From positions 203,563,644-203,627,643 of the forward strand of contig OY757011.1 of assembly GCA_963580285.1 (NCBI GenBank): 64,000 nt of DNA. The letters run 5' to 3'. Source of the DNA: Lucinisca nassula (Eukaryota > Mollusca > Bivalvia > Lucinida > Lucinidae). This document shows positions 41,236-51,479 of this stretch, in pieces (position 1 is the stretch's first letter; each line of letters opens with the position of its first letter). Below the pieces are notes generated by a model. It ran no database searches. It was not told the origin of the DNA and saw nothing but the letters and a program-made list of their open reading frames with translations. The translations under genes and the position numbers were made by a program.

Positions 41236-42050
41236 GGTCCCCGCCCATCGGGGATTGGAGAAATAGAATGGGCTGCATAGAGCTGAAACTACTTGTTAAC
41301 TGTTAAATGTTATTCGACAGACTGCATGCTTGGTAGTTAACCCAATCACGGTTGACAACTTTGCTTCCCTCTTTAATTGCACGCCAGTGCAATTCTATGA
41401 CGGTTCCAGCGTAAAGGCTTACTAATTTTATGTAATGTTGGTTGGTGCCTGATGCTCTGTCTCTGGTCGGGCCCATCGGAGTCCAACTGTTGGTCTTCTT
41501 TTGCTCCAGCATTTCAGTGGTTTCTTGATGTTGAGTCCTCACCGTTTTTTAATCTCTGTGATTGTTTGATTTTTGTTTTCATGGAGATGTTACACTGATG
41601 AGTTAGGAGGCCTTCATGCGGACTTAACAAATAATTTGTCTAAATCGCGACGGAAATAAGGGCGAGGCTTGTGGCCACGTAAAATCGATTTAAGCGCCCA
41701 ATGGAATTCGTTTCACTGGCCTTTCCGGGGTGGTTCTTCTGTCGTGGTCGTGATGGAAAGCCTTTTTGGCTTTCCATTAGGGGTTTGTGCTTCTTTCCCT
41801 TTGGTGTCTCTGATGGGAGCTGTTGGTTAATTGTATCGATTCCTGGTCATTGCATTCACTTCTATTTTAGAGGGTCAAAGCCTGCCCAGGCAAAGTGGAC
41901 CGTCGGACCGTCCCTACATATTAACCTTTTGGGTTTGTTTGGGCGGCAGGGCTTGAGATGTACTTTATCTCAATGTCTGGTAAAAGTCCCACAAAATTGG
42001 AAGCATCGTCTCCAGAATTACTTAAACAGTGTTGACGGGAACGTAAAACC
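41236..42050 (-). repeat. SINE-like repeat A, split by a PLE tail
   Basis: 41236-41290 holds the head (GTCCCCGCCCATCGGGGA, AATGGGCTGCAT, AGAGCTGAA). 41879-42050 holds the rest (AAAGCCTGCCCAGGCAAAG to CAGTGTTGACGGGAACGTAA). Between them lies a 5'-truncated PLE. Confidence 0.65.
41318..41873 (+). pseudogene. Penelope-like element 3' end, 5'-truncated
   Basis: Starts with the last PLE codons (QTACLVVNPITVDNFASLFN, about 41322-41385) and continues through the 3' UTR shared with 2039-2950 (reverse) to ACTTCTATTTTAG at 41873. Same family as the PLE at 2039-4800. The coding remnant is too short to have function. Confidence 0.75.
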
Positions 42051-42449
42051 CCATTTCCAACAATCCCCTGCATTTCTAATGGTTCTTCATGTTTACTAGG
42101 TCTCACAACGTACCGTAATTCATTACTTATTAGGGTCTTCATATATCCGAAAATTACTCTTTTTTTTAAGAAATTGTGACATTTTTCTTTTTGATCCTGT
42201 AAACATAATTTTCGGATACTCGGTAGAACTGAGGCGGTTCCAACGAGCACATACAACATGTACAATCCAACAATAAATCATATAATGCATAGAGCCTACT
42301 CTAGTAAACCCCATTTTCCTATAGGCCCTGCACAAGGGAGTTCATTGCACGGACTAATACACGCCAAGAGTTGAAGCAGCTACAAGCAAATATTTGAGAG
42401 CTGTATATACGGCCTGGTTATTGACATATTTATAATGTTAACAATAATC

Positions 42450-42481
<32 letters not shown>

Positions 42482-42499
42482 GCTACGTCACGATGACGT
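42051..42499. repeat. No gene; MITE relic and (GT)n(G)n run
   Basis: 42195-42255 is a degraded AACCGCCTC stem (TCGGTAGAACTGAGGCGG). 42452-42482 is GT dinucleotides followed by about 18 G. Confidence 0.6.
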
Positions 42500-42605
42500 C
42501 ACACAGAAACACCAAGGCAGTCGCCATCTTGAAAGAAACTCTCGCTTCGGTAAGTATTTCTGTGTTAAGCAGATAATTTAAGCATAAGCTTGACCTAGCT
42601 ATTAT

Positions 42606-42890
42606 CGAAAGGTACAGACGAAATTACAATGGTTTGCCAGCAAAAAGAAATTTGTGCGGGCTTTAAGTAGTATCGATGAACACGCCGGATTTAGTCAGTT
42701 CAACGATCGAATCGTCAACACTCTGGATATGAAAATTTCCCATTTGAAGCAGCACAGTGTTTTCATTAATCCTCACCCTCCGCCGATTTCTCCAGCAAGT
42801 CGTATGCCTCAGCGACAGCCAGGAAAGGCTGTGATTATTTGGAGAAAATTGCAAAATCTAAATTTTCGTTCACAGACTAAGACATTCTGA
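42606..42890 (+). CDS. Unrecognised short ORF, half of an inverted pair
   Basis: The frame is open from about 42606 to the TGA at 42888-42890 and reads ...WFASKKKFVRALSSIDEHAG, FSQFNDRIVNTLDMKISHLK, then PHPPPISPASRMP, GKAVIIWRKLQN. I recognise no domain. Upstream at about 42552 GTAAGT follows GTCGCCATCTTGAAAGAAAC, so a first exon plus intron is conceivable. The last 90 bp are repeated in inverted orientation at about 43215-43312 with mainly silent or conservative changes. It could be a terminal exon of a host gene, or part of an unclassified mobile element. Function unknown. Confidence 0.35.
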   Translation, partial: RKVQTKLQWFASKKKFVRALSSIDEHAGFSQFNDRIVNTLDMKISHLKQHSVFINPHPPPISPASRMPQRQPGKAVIIWRKLQNLNFRSQTKTF

Positions 42891-43188
42891 CAGGTTCGAC
42901 ACACCCTTTTAAACCATATATAGAAGTGGTCACTGCTCTTGTAAATTACAAGGGCGTCTATATTTTATTTGCACGATCATTTCATGGAAAATCATTAGCT
43001 GTGACACCATATCTGACATCGGTATAATTCATTTTGACCACTGTTGACAGCACATCGCGCTAGTGGCTCCCCGTGCCTAGTGAGCTTCTATCTGGCCATT
43101 CGAATGTAAGGTATGTCGTAATTGCATATCTATTTATAAAGTGCATCACATGTATTTGAATATGTATTATTTTATCTGACAATCATCA
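42891..43188. other. Spacer between inverted ORFs
   Basis: Unclassified AT-rich sequence; no repeat family recognised. Confidence 0.4.
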
Positions 43189-43407
43189 TCAAATGGACTT
43201 AGTCTGTGGTCTCATTTCTTTGTTTTGCAATTTTCTCCAAATAACCACAGCCTTTCCTGACTGTCGCAGAGGCATACGACTTGCTGGAGAAATCGGCGGA
43301 GGGTGAGGTCTAAAACTTTCCCATTGTGATGTATGGGCTAAAATGAGTATTAAGAGGAAGAAACGAAAAAATCGATGATTCAGATTTTCTGAACGGAGTT
43401 TAGTCAC
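43189..43407 (-). CDS. Unrecognised short ORF, inverted partner
   Basis: Reads ...PHPPPISPASRMPLRQSGKA, then VVIWRKLQNKEMRPQTKSI to a stop at 43189. The PHPPPISPASRMP...WRKLQN block matches the plus-strand ORF at 42775-42857; upstream residues do not. A TTTTAG just upstream of the shared block could be a splice acceptor, in which case the true coding part starts there. Unknown function. Confidence 0.35.
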   Translation of the reverse strand: MTKLRSENLNHRFFRFFLLILILAHTSQWESFRPHPPPISPASRMPLRQSGKAVVIWRKLQNKEMRPQTKSI

Positions 43408-43500
43408 TTATTTGCACCTCAACGCAGGTACTACAATGCTCCAGAGTGGGTGATGTCTTCTTAAGTGACAAGTGGCTATAAAACAACAGGTTTATGTGTC

Positions 43501-43752
43501 AGCCTCGATAGATCAATGGTTAGCGCGTTCGACTTACGATCGAGAGGTTGTGGGTTTGAATCCGGCAACCGGAGCCGAGGTTTGTCATTGGGTAAGGCAC
43601 TTTATGACAATGCCCCACTCGACCCAGGTGTAAATGGGTAGCAGTGGTGTAAAAGTCACTGCTTCTCTCTCGCGCGCACGTGATAACATCCGGAATGAGT
43701 GTTCGAGAGCGATTCAATAAGCTTGGAGCTTTCATCGCAATCGAACTAAAAT
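43501..43752 (+). mobile_element. tRNA-derived SINE (third family)
   Basis: Head AGCCTCGATAGATCAATGGT, TAGCGCGTTCGACTTACGAT, CGAGAGGTTGTGGGTTTGAA, TCCGGCAACC has the layout of a tRNA with box B GGTTTGAATCC. The central part GGGTAAGGCACTTTATGAC, CAGGTGTAAATGGGTAGCAG resembles a conserved SINE core domain found across metazoan families. The end is A/T-rich. Single copy in the window. Confidence 0.8.
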
Positions 43753-43964
43753 AAATTTGTATACACTAAACTAAAAGGTTATGTTTAAATTTGTCTCTAA
43801 AAATATTAATAATAAAAAGAGTCATACAGGATAATGAAAACTTGGCAGGGATCTCTCGAGGCCCTCAATGGTCTCTTACATGAGCGGAACAATACTGTCG
43901 TGGCTGAGAACAAAACTTATTGCAATGATCTGAAATATACGCTCGTTATAAAACAGCATTACGA

Positions 43965-44068
43965 CTCGTACTAAGTCGAAGATTCGAGATACTTAGTCGA
44001 AAGTTCGAGATACTAAGTCGAAATTTCGAGTTATTATGTCGAAATTTTGATAATTCAGGTCGACATTA
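43965..44068. repeat. 20-bp palindromic minisatellite
   Basis: Four to five copies of a unit like TACTAAGTCGAAATTTCGAG, itself nearly self-complementary in TCGAAATTTCGA, with variant copies at the edges. Confidence 0.75.
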
Positions 44069-44689
44069 CGAGAAACCTATCAACAGAAATTAAAAGTATA
44101 CACCGTCCACCGTTTTGTGAGGTTTGAAAGCAACTTTTCGATTTACGATATAATGCTATAAATTGACTATTTTGTACCTGTAAAATTTGTAAGCCCAATA
44201 CGTAGGCTGAAGACTGAACAAATCGACATATCGTTAGTCGAAAACTTGCTTTCAAACCGTACCGAATTTACGTGTAAATCGGTATGATATCATCAAAATA
44301 CCTGTTTAAAATATACGCATACATTGTGTATCTACATTTCATGTACTCAGTCTGAAGTTTTAACCGGATTCTCCCAAAATTTTGCCTTGGTCTTATCAGA
44401 GGCAATTATCATTAAAATAACAGTTTCATGTTTTCCACTGCCATCAACCATCATAATTTATTGCTAACCGCAGGTGATTACCTCCAGATGCTGACTGGTG
44501 CTTTACTACTTTCACTTCAGAAAACAGTTCATCTTTGATTTTTTTCTCTTAAGTGAAAAGAGGAGATATTAATTTATTATTTTAATTTAATTTAATTTGT
44601 TTCAGTATATATTGTAACTGTTTATTTTGTCCAGTTTGAGATGGTGACCAAATTATTAGTTTGCGGGTGCCCTTTAGCATTAAATGGAC
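44069..44689. other. No recognisable feature
   Basis: AT-rich sequence, no ORF of note, no repeat family recognised. Confidence 0.4.
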
Positions 44690-44960
44690 AAGTCCCTGAA
44701 AAAAACCCCTAAAATCAACTTTACTAGAGAACACTGTGGTAAAAAGGGGTATACATTATTTTTTCTTTTTCTGCTCCAAGACATGGGTTGTGGGTACTCG
44801 TTAGAACCGCCTCAATGAGGTGGTTCTGACGAGCACCCACAACCTATGTTTGCAGTATAAATAAGAAAAATATCACGGATTTACATGAGAAAATTAGCCA
44901 TTTTGGAGATGTGAAAAAATGCACTGTGTCACATGGATGTGTTATCGTATTGGTATTCAC
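44690..44960 (+). mobile_element. AACCGCCTC-type hairpin MITE, diverged subfamily
   Basis: Left flank ACCCCTAAAATCAACTTTAC, GGTAAAAAGGGGTATACATT; stem TTGTGGGTACTCGTTAGAAC / GTTCTGACGAGCACCCACAA; right flank TTTGCAGTATAAATAAGAAA, TTTTGGAGATGTGAAAAAAT. The right half recurs at 18015-18178, defining a subfamily distinct from 36385-36716. Confidence 0.75.
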
Positions 44961-45317
44961 CCTGTCCGACCATCCGTCTGACCACATTTTTCATGTTTTT
45001 AGTGTTTTATTTTTGTTTTCTTAATAATTTGCAAACACTTGAACTTCAAATTTTAAATATAAGGTGACAACAACAATACACAATTTCATAGTAAATTATA
45101 TTACTCTAGCTAAAATATTGTTAGACTTATGGCCCTTTGCAAAATTCAAATTTTCAGCATTTTTTTCTTCATAATTTGACAACATTATAAAAACTGTTAT
45201 AGGTATTCCAATTATTGTACTTATTGTCAGTGACAATACGCACATATGAAGTAAAGGGCTGTCTATCTGTTCATCTGTCTGTCCATCTGCCCATCTGTCT
45301 GTCCATCCCCAGTTTTG

Positions 45318-47275
45318 ATCATCATCATCATCATCATTATGGGAGTTTTGATTAACGTGAGGTACAGGGGCAACAGCCACATAAATGGGCCCCCTTCCAG
45401 GTATCCGGTTTGCTGCAGGCATGTCAGATCTCACACCAGATCTCAAGGTTTGTCTATCCTGAGGGTCGACAGCGTAGAGCTTTCACTCTCTGCGATCTCT
45501 CTCTGTCAGCCACTTCCAGGTCATCTTGGGCCTTCCAGGTCCACGCCTTCCATCTACCTGTATGTTACAGACAGTCTTGACTGGACCGTTGGACCAGGGT
45601 TCCACGTGTTCATACCAGCGGAGCCTTCTTTCTTTCAGGATGAGGTCCAGGTCCTCAATGCCATGCCGTGCAAGTAGCTCACTGAACCTGATGGTGACAG
45701 TTTCCTGTGGCTTGACATTGCAGATCTGTCTGATCATTGCCCTGTGTTTCCACTGCAGACGCTGGAGGTTTGGCTTTGTCAATGGCCAAGCCACACTGGC
45801 ATGAGGCATTGCGCTCCGCACACAAGAGCTGTACACATCAAAGCGTGTCTTGAACGAGAGATGGCTGTTAGAGAGCACTGGCAGCAGCTCCTTGAATTTC
45901 TGTTTTCACACGTGATGTGGTCAAGAGATCATAACCACCCGTTGCTGAGAGCATGCCACCTAAGTAGCAAAAGGAAGCTACCACTTCTAGCTTGTCAGGT
46001 CCAACTTGGACTTCCCTCTGTGGTCTGCCATCTAAGTGGTTTGCAGTTCCTTGGCACTGTGTACACCTGAAATCAGGGTCCTCTGCCAAGCGCTTGAGAC
46101 CACTGCATTTCTTGTGCACCCAGAACCTGCATCCATTGCAAAAATTACTGTTGTTGCCCACTCCAGTGCGACATACAGCACATAGGAACTGACCCATACT
46201 CTGAAGGAGGTCCAGATCTGTACCACAGATCATGATTTTCGTCTTTCCTGCATTTACTCTCAGCCATTTCTCCTCCATTGCTTCTTTCTCAGTTAAGAGC
46301 CGCCTGACACATTCCTCGAGTGATTAAGCTATGATAACCAGGTCATCGACATACAGGTCCTCCAAGGGAACTCCAGAGCGGAACGCGCGTGACAAGGCTT
46401 GTGTCTTTTTATTTTGGATGGCCATTGGTCATTTTGTGGGAAAGTAACTGTCCTTATGGCCATCCTTTGTTTAGGTTTCATTTATGGTCTGGTAGCTTCA
46501 TGTTTGTGTTTCTTTCCCTTTGGCGTCTTTGATGGGTGGAGTAAGTAAATTGTATCGATTCCTGATCTTTGTTTTACTTCTACTTTTCAAGCAACATGAT
46601 GAAAAGCGGTGGGCTGTGAACAGGGCCTTGATGAACACCAACCTTCACTTCAAACTCTGCACTATAACCATCACCAACACGGATATTGCTTCGAGCATAA
46701 GCATACATCCCCTGGACCAGACGCACAATCCACTCAAAGTTTTCTTAGTGCCCTCCAGATGACTTTCCGAGGTACTCGATCAAATGCCTTCTCCATGTCT
46801 TCGAAAGCCATGTAGAGTCTCGTTGGCCACCAGACACTATTCTTGCAGCTGCATTACAACAGCTGCATTACAACAAAGATTGCGTCTGTTTTGCCTCTTC
46901 CTAGGACGAAAATGGTCTAATTAGGCCATCCACATTCCTCTCCAGAACTTTCATGACCTGTTCTGTCGGCTTCAGTCCACGGTAGTTGCTCCTGTCCGAT
47001 GCATCATCCTTGCCCTTATAGAGACTATGAAACTCTGTACCCTGTCAGAGTGTATCTTGCCACCACGGATGATCGAAGCTGCAAGGTCACGGATCGTTGA
47101 GGCAACTGCGTCACCTGCTGCTCTTATCATCTCCACCACTATTCCCGGTGGGCCCGTGCTTTGCCAGCCTCCATCTGAGAGATAGCCTTCTTAACCATGT
47201 AAATAGTGATAGGGTTCGGTGGCCCATCCACTGGTGGTTCATCAGAAAGGTGGCCCACGTCCCAGTCAAACTCAA
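45318..47275 (-). pseudogene. RTE-like non-LTR retrotransposon, split by PLE tail
   Basis: Minus-strand blocks in order: PNPITIYMVKKAISQMEAGK (about 47150-47210), RT motif A AFEDMEKAFDRVPRKVIW (about 46755-46810), motif B GVHQGPVHSPPLFIMLLE (about 46590-46640), then after a 190-bp interruption SRAFRSGVPLEDLYVDDLVI (about 46335-46395). The YVDD there is the catalytic box, usually YADD in relatives. Next come VNAGKTKIMICG, a PHD/RING-like finger CAVCRTGVGNNSNFCNGC, FWVHKKCSGLK, FRCTQC (about 46070-46200), SFCYLGGMLS, and GIEDLDLILKERRLRWYEHV, GPGRPKMTWK (about 45490-45650). The 3' end is a (GAT)n run at about 45318-45338 on the plus strand, as in elements with microsatellite tails. Frameshifts and stops throughout; 5'-truncated. 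The clade is tentative. Confidence 0.82.
46397..46588 (+). mobile_element. PLE 3' UTR fragment nested in LINE RT
   Basis: About 190 bp matching the end of the PLE UTR (TTGTGTCTTTTTATTTTGGA, TTTCCCTTTGGCGTCTTTGA, ATTGTATCGATTCCTGATCT, TTACTTCTACTTTT). It separates RT motifs B and C of the LINE without visible loss of codons. An extreme 5' truncation. Confidence 0.8.
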
Positions 47276-47628
47276 CTTTGAGTTACATGTTGCAATTCGT
47301 TGTACACATCATCTTCAAAATTTATACACAACACACAATTTCAGTTCGTACGTTCGTCCGTTCGGCCACATTTTGAATTTGAGATGATGTTGGCTATAGC
47401 AAGCATAATGGGCTTCCATGATTTTCTACAAACTTACAGTGTAGTTTCATAATAACCCCAAAAAATGAAAACTATGGAAATTCTGATCCCTTTCATGTAG
47501 TAAAGTCCGAGATTATGTAATATTGTTGAATTAAATTACCTCATATGCTAAAAATAATGAGATTTAGAATCCTTAAACTCCTTTCTTGTAAAATACATGT
47601 TCACCAATTATTATTCTCTGTTGTGTTT
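47276..47628. other. No recognisable feature
   Basis: AT-rich sequence between the LINE and repeat A; no motif seen. Confidence 0.4.
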
Positions 47629-47938
47629 GTTTCATTTGAGGTTTGCTTGTTTGTCTGATTTGAGGTTTAGCGTCTCCGTCAGTGCTAGTTAGGTCATTTT
47701 GGAGACATGCTTACAATTTTGTTTGACTTACACCCGAGATTGGGATGAAATGACACCTCAATGCCTGCCGTCCAATGAAACCTACAGGGTTTGTATGCAT
47801 GGATGGTCTGATTCGCACCACTTTGACTGGGCAGGCTTAGACCTTCTAAGCGATTTACTAGTACTCGTGTGCGGTCGGTTTAAGCTCTGCGTGGAAGCAT
47901 ATTGCAGCCCAATCTATTTCTCCAAGCCTCGATTATTC
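47629..47938 (+). mobile_element. SINE-like repeat A copy with 5' micro-duplication
   Basis: GTTTGTTTCATTTGAGGTTT is followed by a second GTTTGTCTGATTTGAGGTTT, then the usual body to AGCCCAATCTATTTCTCCAA. Diverged. Confidence 0.75.
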
Positions 47939-47989
47939 AATATTCTAGAAAAATATTTCTTAAAATAACTTCGTATAAAAATAACAAGA

Positions 47990-49665
47990 ATTCCGCCAAG
48001 TGCTAGGCCGCGCCTGTGTTGGCGCAGTCACCGAATCATGACATCTAGGCCAAGGTCAAGCAGAAGCATAGATGCTTGCATAAAAAGTTACCATTCTTAA
48101 ATGCAAGCTTGTACTAAGTATCATTAATTAAGCTATAATAATTTTAGAGTTTTTTAATTTTTGTAATACTTAGGGTGTACGCTGGGGTGATCCATAAAAT
48201 GTAGGTCAAGGTCAAATATGGATGCTTCCATTTAAGTTGCCATCCCCAGATACAAGTTTGTGCCAAGTGTCATAAATGAAGCTCTTATAGTTCTTGAGAA
48301 ATAAACTTGACCATTAGGGTGAACGCTAGGGTGTTCGCATATTTTACAAAGTCAGTGACCCATAAAATATAGGTCATGGTCAAATATGGATGCTTGCATT
48401 TAAGTTGCCATCCCCAGATACAAGTTTGTGCTAAGTGTCATAAATGAAGCTCTTATAGTTCTTGAGATATGAATTTGACTATTAGGGTGAACGCTAGGGT
48501 GGTCGCAATATTTTAAAAAGTAGAAGTAAAACAAAGATCAGGAATCGATATAATTAACTTACTCCACCCATCAAAGACACCAAAGGGAAAGAAACACAAA
48601 CATTAAGCGACCTGACCATAATGGAAACCTAAACAAAGGAAGGCCATAAGGACAGTTCCTTTCCCACAAAATGGCCATATGGCCGTCCAAAATAAAAAGA
48701 CACAAGTGATACACACAGTAAGTAACAAACAACACCATAAATAAACCGCCACAGAAGAACCGCCTTGGAACGGTCAGTGGAATGATTTCCACTGGGGGGC
48801 TTAAATCGATTTTACGTGGCCACAATCCTCGCCCTTACTTCCGTCGCGATTTAGACAAGTAATTTGTTCAGTCCGCATGAAGGCCTCCTAACTCATCAGT
48901 ACAACATCTCCGTGAACACAAAAAATCAAAGAACCACAGAGGTGAGACAACGGTGAGGACTCGACAGCAAGAAACCACTGAAATGCTGGAGCAAAAGAAA
49001 ACCAACAGTTAGACTTCGATGGGCCCGACCAGAGACAGAGCATCGAGCACCAACCAACATTACCTTGAATTAGATCTCAATAAGCCTTTACGTTGGAGCC
49101 GTCATAGAATCTGAGGCCTGACCCACCGGCGTGCAATTAAAGAGGGAAGCAAAGTTGCCAACCGTGATTGGGTTAACTACCATGCATGCAGTCTGTCGTA
49201 TAACGTATAACAAAGTCAGTGGCCCATAAAATGTAGGTCAAGGTCAAATATGGATGCTTGCATTTAAGTTGCCATCCCCGGCAAGTGTCATAAATGAAGC
49301 TCTTATAGGTCTTGAGAAATAAAATTGACCATTAGGGTGAACGCTATGGTGGTCGCAATACTTTACAAAGTCATTGACCCATAAAGTGAGGGTCAAGGTC
49401 AAATATGGATGCTTGAATTTAAGTTCCCATCCCCAGATACAAGATTGTGCCGAGTGTCATAAATGAAGCTCTTATAGTTCTTGAGATATGAACTTGAACA
49501 TGAGGGTGAACGCTATGGTGGTCGCAATATTTTACAAAGTTGATGGTTGCATTTAAGTTGCCATCCCCAGATACAAGTTTATGCCAAGTGTCATTAATGA
49601 AGCTCTTATAGTTCTTGAGAAATAAACTTGACCATTTGGGTGAACGCTAGTGTGGTCACAAATGT
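47990..49665 (+). repeat. About 160-bp tandem array, split by PLE tail
   Basis: Units carry AGGGTGAACGCTAGGGTGGT, CCCATAAAATGTAGGTCAAG, ATATGGATGCTTGCATTTAA, GTTGCCATCCCCAGATACAA and AAATGAAGCTCTTATAGTTC. The array runs 47990-48521 and resumes 49206-49665. The opening stretch ACAAGAATTCCGCCAAGTGC with GGCCGCGCCTGTGTTGGCGC may be an element head. Probably HINE-like. Confidence 0.65.
48522..49205 (-). pseudogene. Penelope-like element 3' end, 5'-truncated
   Basis: Same UTR as 2039-2950 without the nested repeat A, plus the last coding stretch on the minus strand (ACMVVNPITVGNFASLFNC near 49135-49195). It shows the uninterrupted target of the repeat A insertion at 2367. Inserted within a tandem array unit. 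Confidence 0.78.
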
Positions 49666-49675
49666 TGACGCCTTG

Positions 49676-49985
49676 ATATATTTGATATTTAATGTCCCCG
49701 TCAACACTATTTAGGTCATTTTGGAGACATTGCTTCCAATTTTGTGGAACTTTTACCCAACATTGAGACGAAATGACATCTCAATCCCTGTTGCCAAGTT
49801 GTTGTTGCCCAATGAAACCAATAGGGTTTATAAGCATGGGCGGTCTGACTCGCACCACATTTCCTGGGCAGGCTTAGATCCTCCAAGCAGTTTATCAGTA
49901 TTTGTGTGCAGTCGAATTCAGTTCTGCGTGGAAGCAACATGCAGCCCATCTATTTCTTCAAGCCTCGACAGACGGGGGCCGGCAA
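49676..49985 (+). mobile_element. SINE-like repeat A copy
   Basis: From TTTGATATTTAATGTCCCCG to CTTCAAGCCTCGACAGACGG, with a small internal duplication GTTGCCAAGTTGTTGTTGCC. Confidence 0.75.
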
Positions 49986-50562
49986 ACGACGAGAAAACTA
50001 TGATGAAGGGCAACATATAAGTTAACCTAAACACGCATAGCTTCTTATATTTTGGGGCATTAACACAGAGTGGACCCAGATCAGACGCCACAGAACGTGG
50101 CATCTGATCCGGGACTACACTGTCTGCTAAAGTGACATATATTTTTGCCCCCCCCCCCCCCCCCCCCTCATCACACGACTATTCACCAAATTAATGAAAA
50201 TGCAAACAAATATTAAATCTCACAGGTAAGACATCTGGCAGCAATAAATTCTCCATAGCATATCATATTGCCTTCAGACCAATTTAACATGTTTTGTTTA
50301 GATAACAGGGCAGATAAGGAATCGCTCCTCAGGAGCAGGTCTCTCTGTATAAAACTTAAGACTGTACTGTAGTTTTCTAAAAATCAAAACCGAAACAACT
50401 ATTTCTTTACTAAACATGGATCAATGGAATAGCTGGTAATTTGTGATTTCCTTTTTATTAATACAAGTAAATCGTTAAGATGATACATATAACAGTGCAT
50501 GTAATGGCTCTATAAATATTTTCTAAGAAGTGTCCTCATTTCTGATTGTGGATGTTAATGAT
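49986..50562. other. No gene; hairpin MITE core and poly-C
   Basis: 50062-50130 is a TTAA-family hairpin (ACAGAGTGGACCCAGATCAG / CTGATCCGGGACTACACTGT). 50148-50167 is a run of about 20 C. 50170-50562 is AT-rich and unclassified. Confidence 0.55.
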
Positions 50563-50767
50563 TTTGTTTGTTTGATTTGAGGTTTAACGTCCCCGTCAAC
50601 ACTGTAAAGGTCATTTTGGAGACGTTGCTTCCAATTTTGTGGGACTTTTACCCGACATTGAGATGAAATGACGTCTCAAGCCCTGTCGCCCAATGAAACT
50701 AATAGGGTTTATAAGCATGGACGGTCCAACACTCACACCGCTTTGCCTGGGCAGGCTTAGATCCTCT
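50563..50767 (+). repeat. SINE-like repeat A, truncated
   Basis: Well-conserved copy from GTTTGTTTGATTTGAGGTTT to GGCAGGCTTAGATCCTC, then cut. Confidence 0.8.
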
Positions 50768-50860
50768 GGCAATACTGTGATGCCTGATGTTTTCGCCCAC
50801 CTCTGATTAACGATTGGCTCGATATGAGTGAAATAATGTTGAAAGAGCCGTAAAACAAAA
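50768..50860 (+). repeat. Short dispersed repeat (as at 406-510)
   Basis: CCACCTCTGATTAACGATTG, GCTCGATATGAGTGAAATAA, AGAGCCGTAAAACAAAACAA: same element as at 406-510 in opposite orientation with an A-rich tail. Confidence 0.65.
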
Positions 50861-50959
50861 CAAAAACATCTGTGAGATAAGAGTGTTTTTTTTTGTTTTT
50901 TTTTTGTTAAACATTCTTGACCATTGATTAGTATTTCAGTATCTGGGGCAATGGTGCTA

Positions 50960-51193
50960 TTAACCCTTTTTGTACCAAATGGAATCTTCCTCTTTATATA
51001 TAGCAGAAGTCCACTTCAAAATATAGGGGTGTCATGTCAGGCTCTGTTTTCTTCAAACTTTATTTCGAAAATGGCTGAAATTTTAGCAAACAGTGGAGGC
51101 CCTGATCAGACGCCGCGTTCTGCGGCGTCTGATCTGGGCCTGTACTGTTTGCCAGGGTACCCGTTTTGGGGTCTCTAGTACTGAATGGGTTAA
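50960..51193 (+). mobile_element. TTAA-type hairpin MITE, intact
   Basis: TTAACCCTTTTTGTACCAAA to AGTACTGAATGGGTTAA with TTAA at both edges. Core GCAAACAGTGGAGGCCCTGA, TCAGACGCCGC / GCGGCGTCTGA, TCTGGGCCTGTACTGTTTGC. Confidence 0.88.
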
Positions 51194-51479
51194 TCAGTTT
51201 CTGTGAATCAGGTAAAATGGACAACCGATAAAATAATGATACTGCGGAGATAATTAGACGAACAGTCGTAGGACAGCGTAGCTCGCCTGCTCGGTACATT
51301 TTGTGTTGTACCATAAGCCAAGGTTTCGTGTACATGTATATAGTAAAACACAACCCCATCGTGATTTCTTGTTCCATTTAAAATAATATTTCGATTGAGC
51401 AGTTAACATGTTCTACTGTTTTGCACAGTTTCTGAGATATTATATGAATCACTGAACAATAAGGACTATGTCACATAAC

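Noticed and set aside
43501..43575. Genuine tRNA gene
   Set aside because: Same reasoning: the tRNA-like part is the head of a SINE with a conserved core domain and A/T-rich end.
45310..45340. Asp-rich acidic tail encoded by (GAT)n as a protein feature
   Set aside because: It is the 3' terminal microsatellite of the RTE-like element read through in frame.
45315..46070. Plus-strand frames opposite the RTE-like element
   Set aside because: Shadows of the minus-strand coding sequence, which has recognisable RT and zinc-finger motifs.
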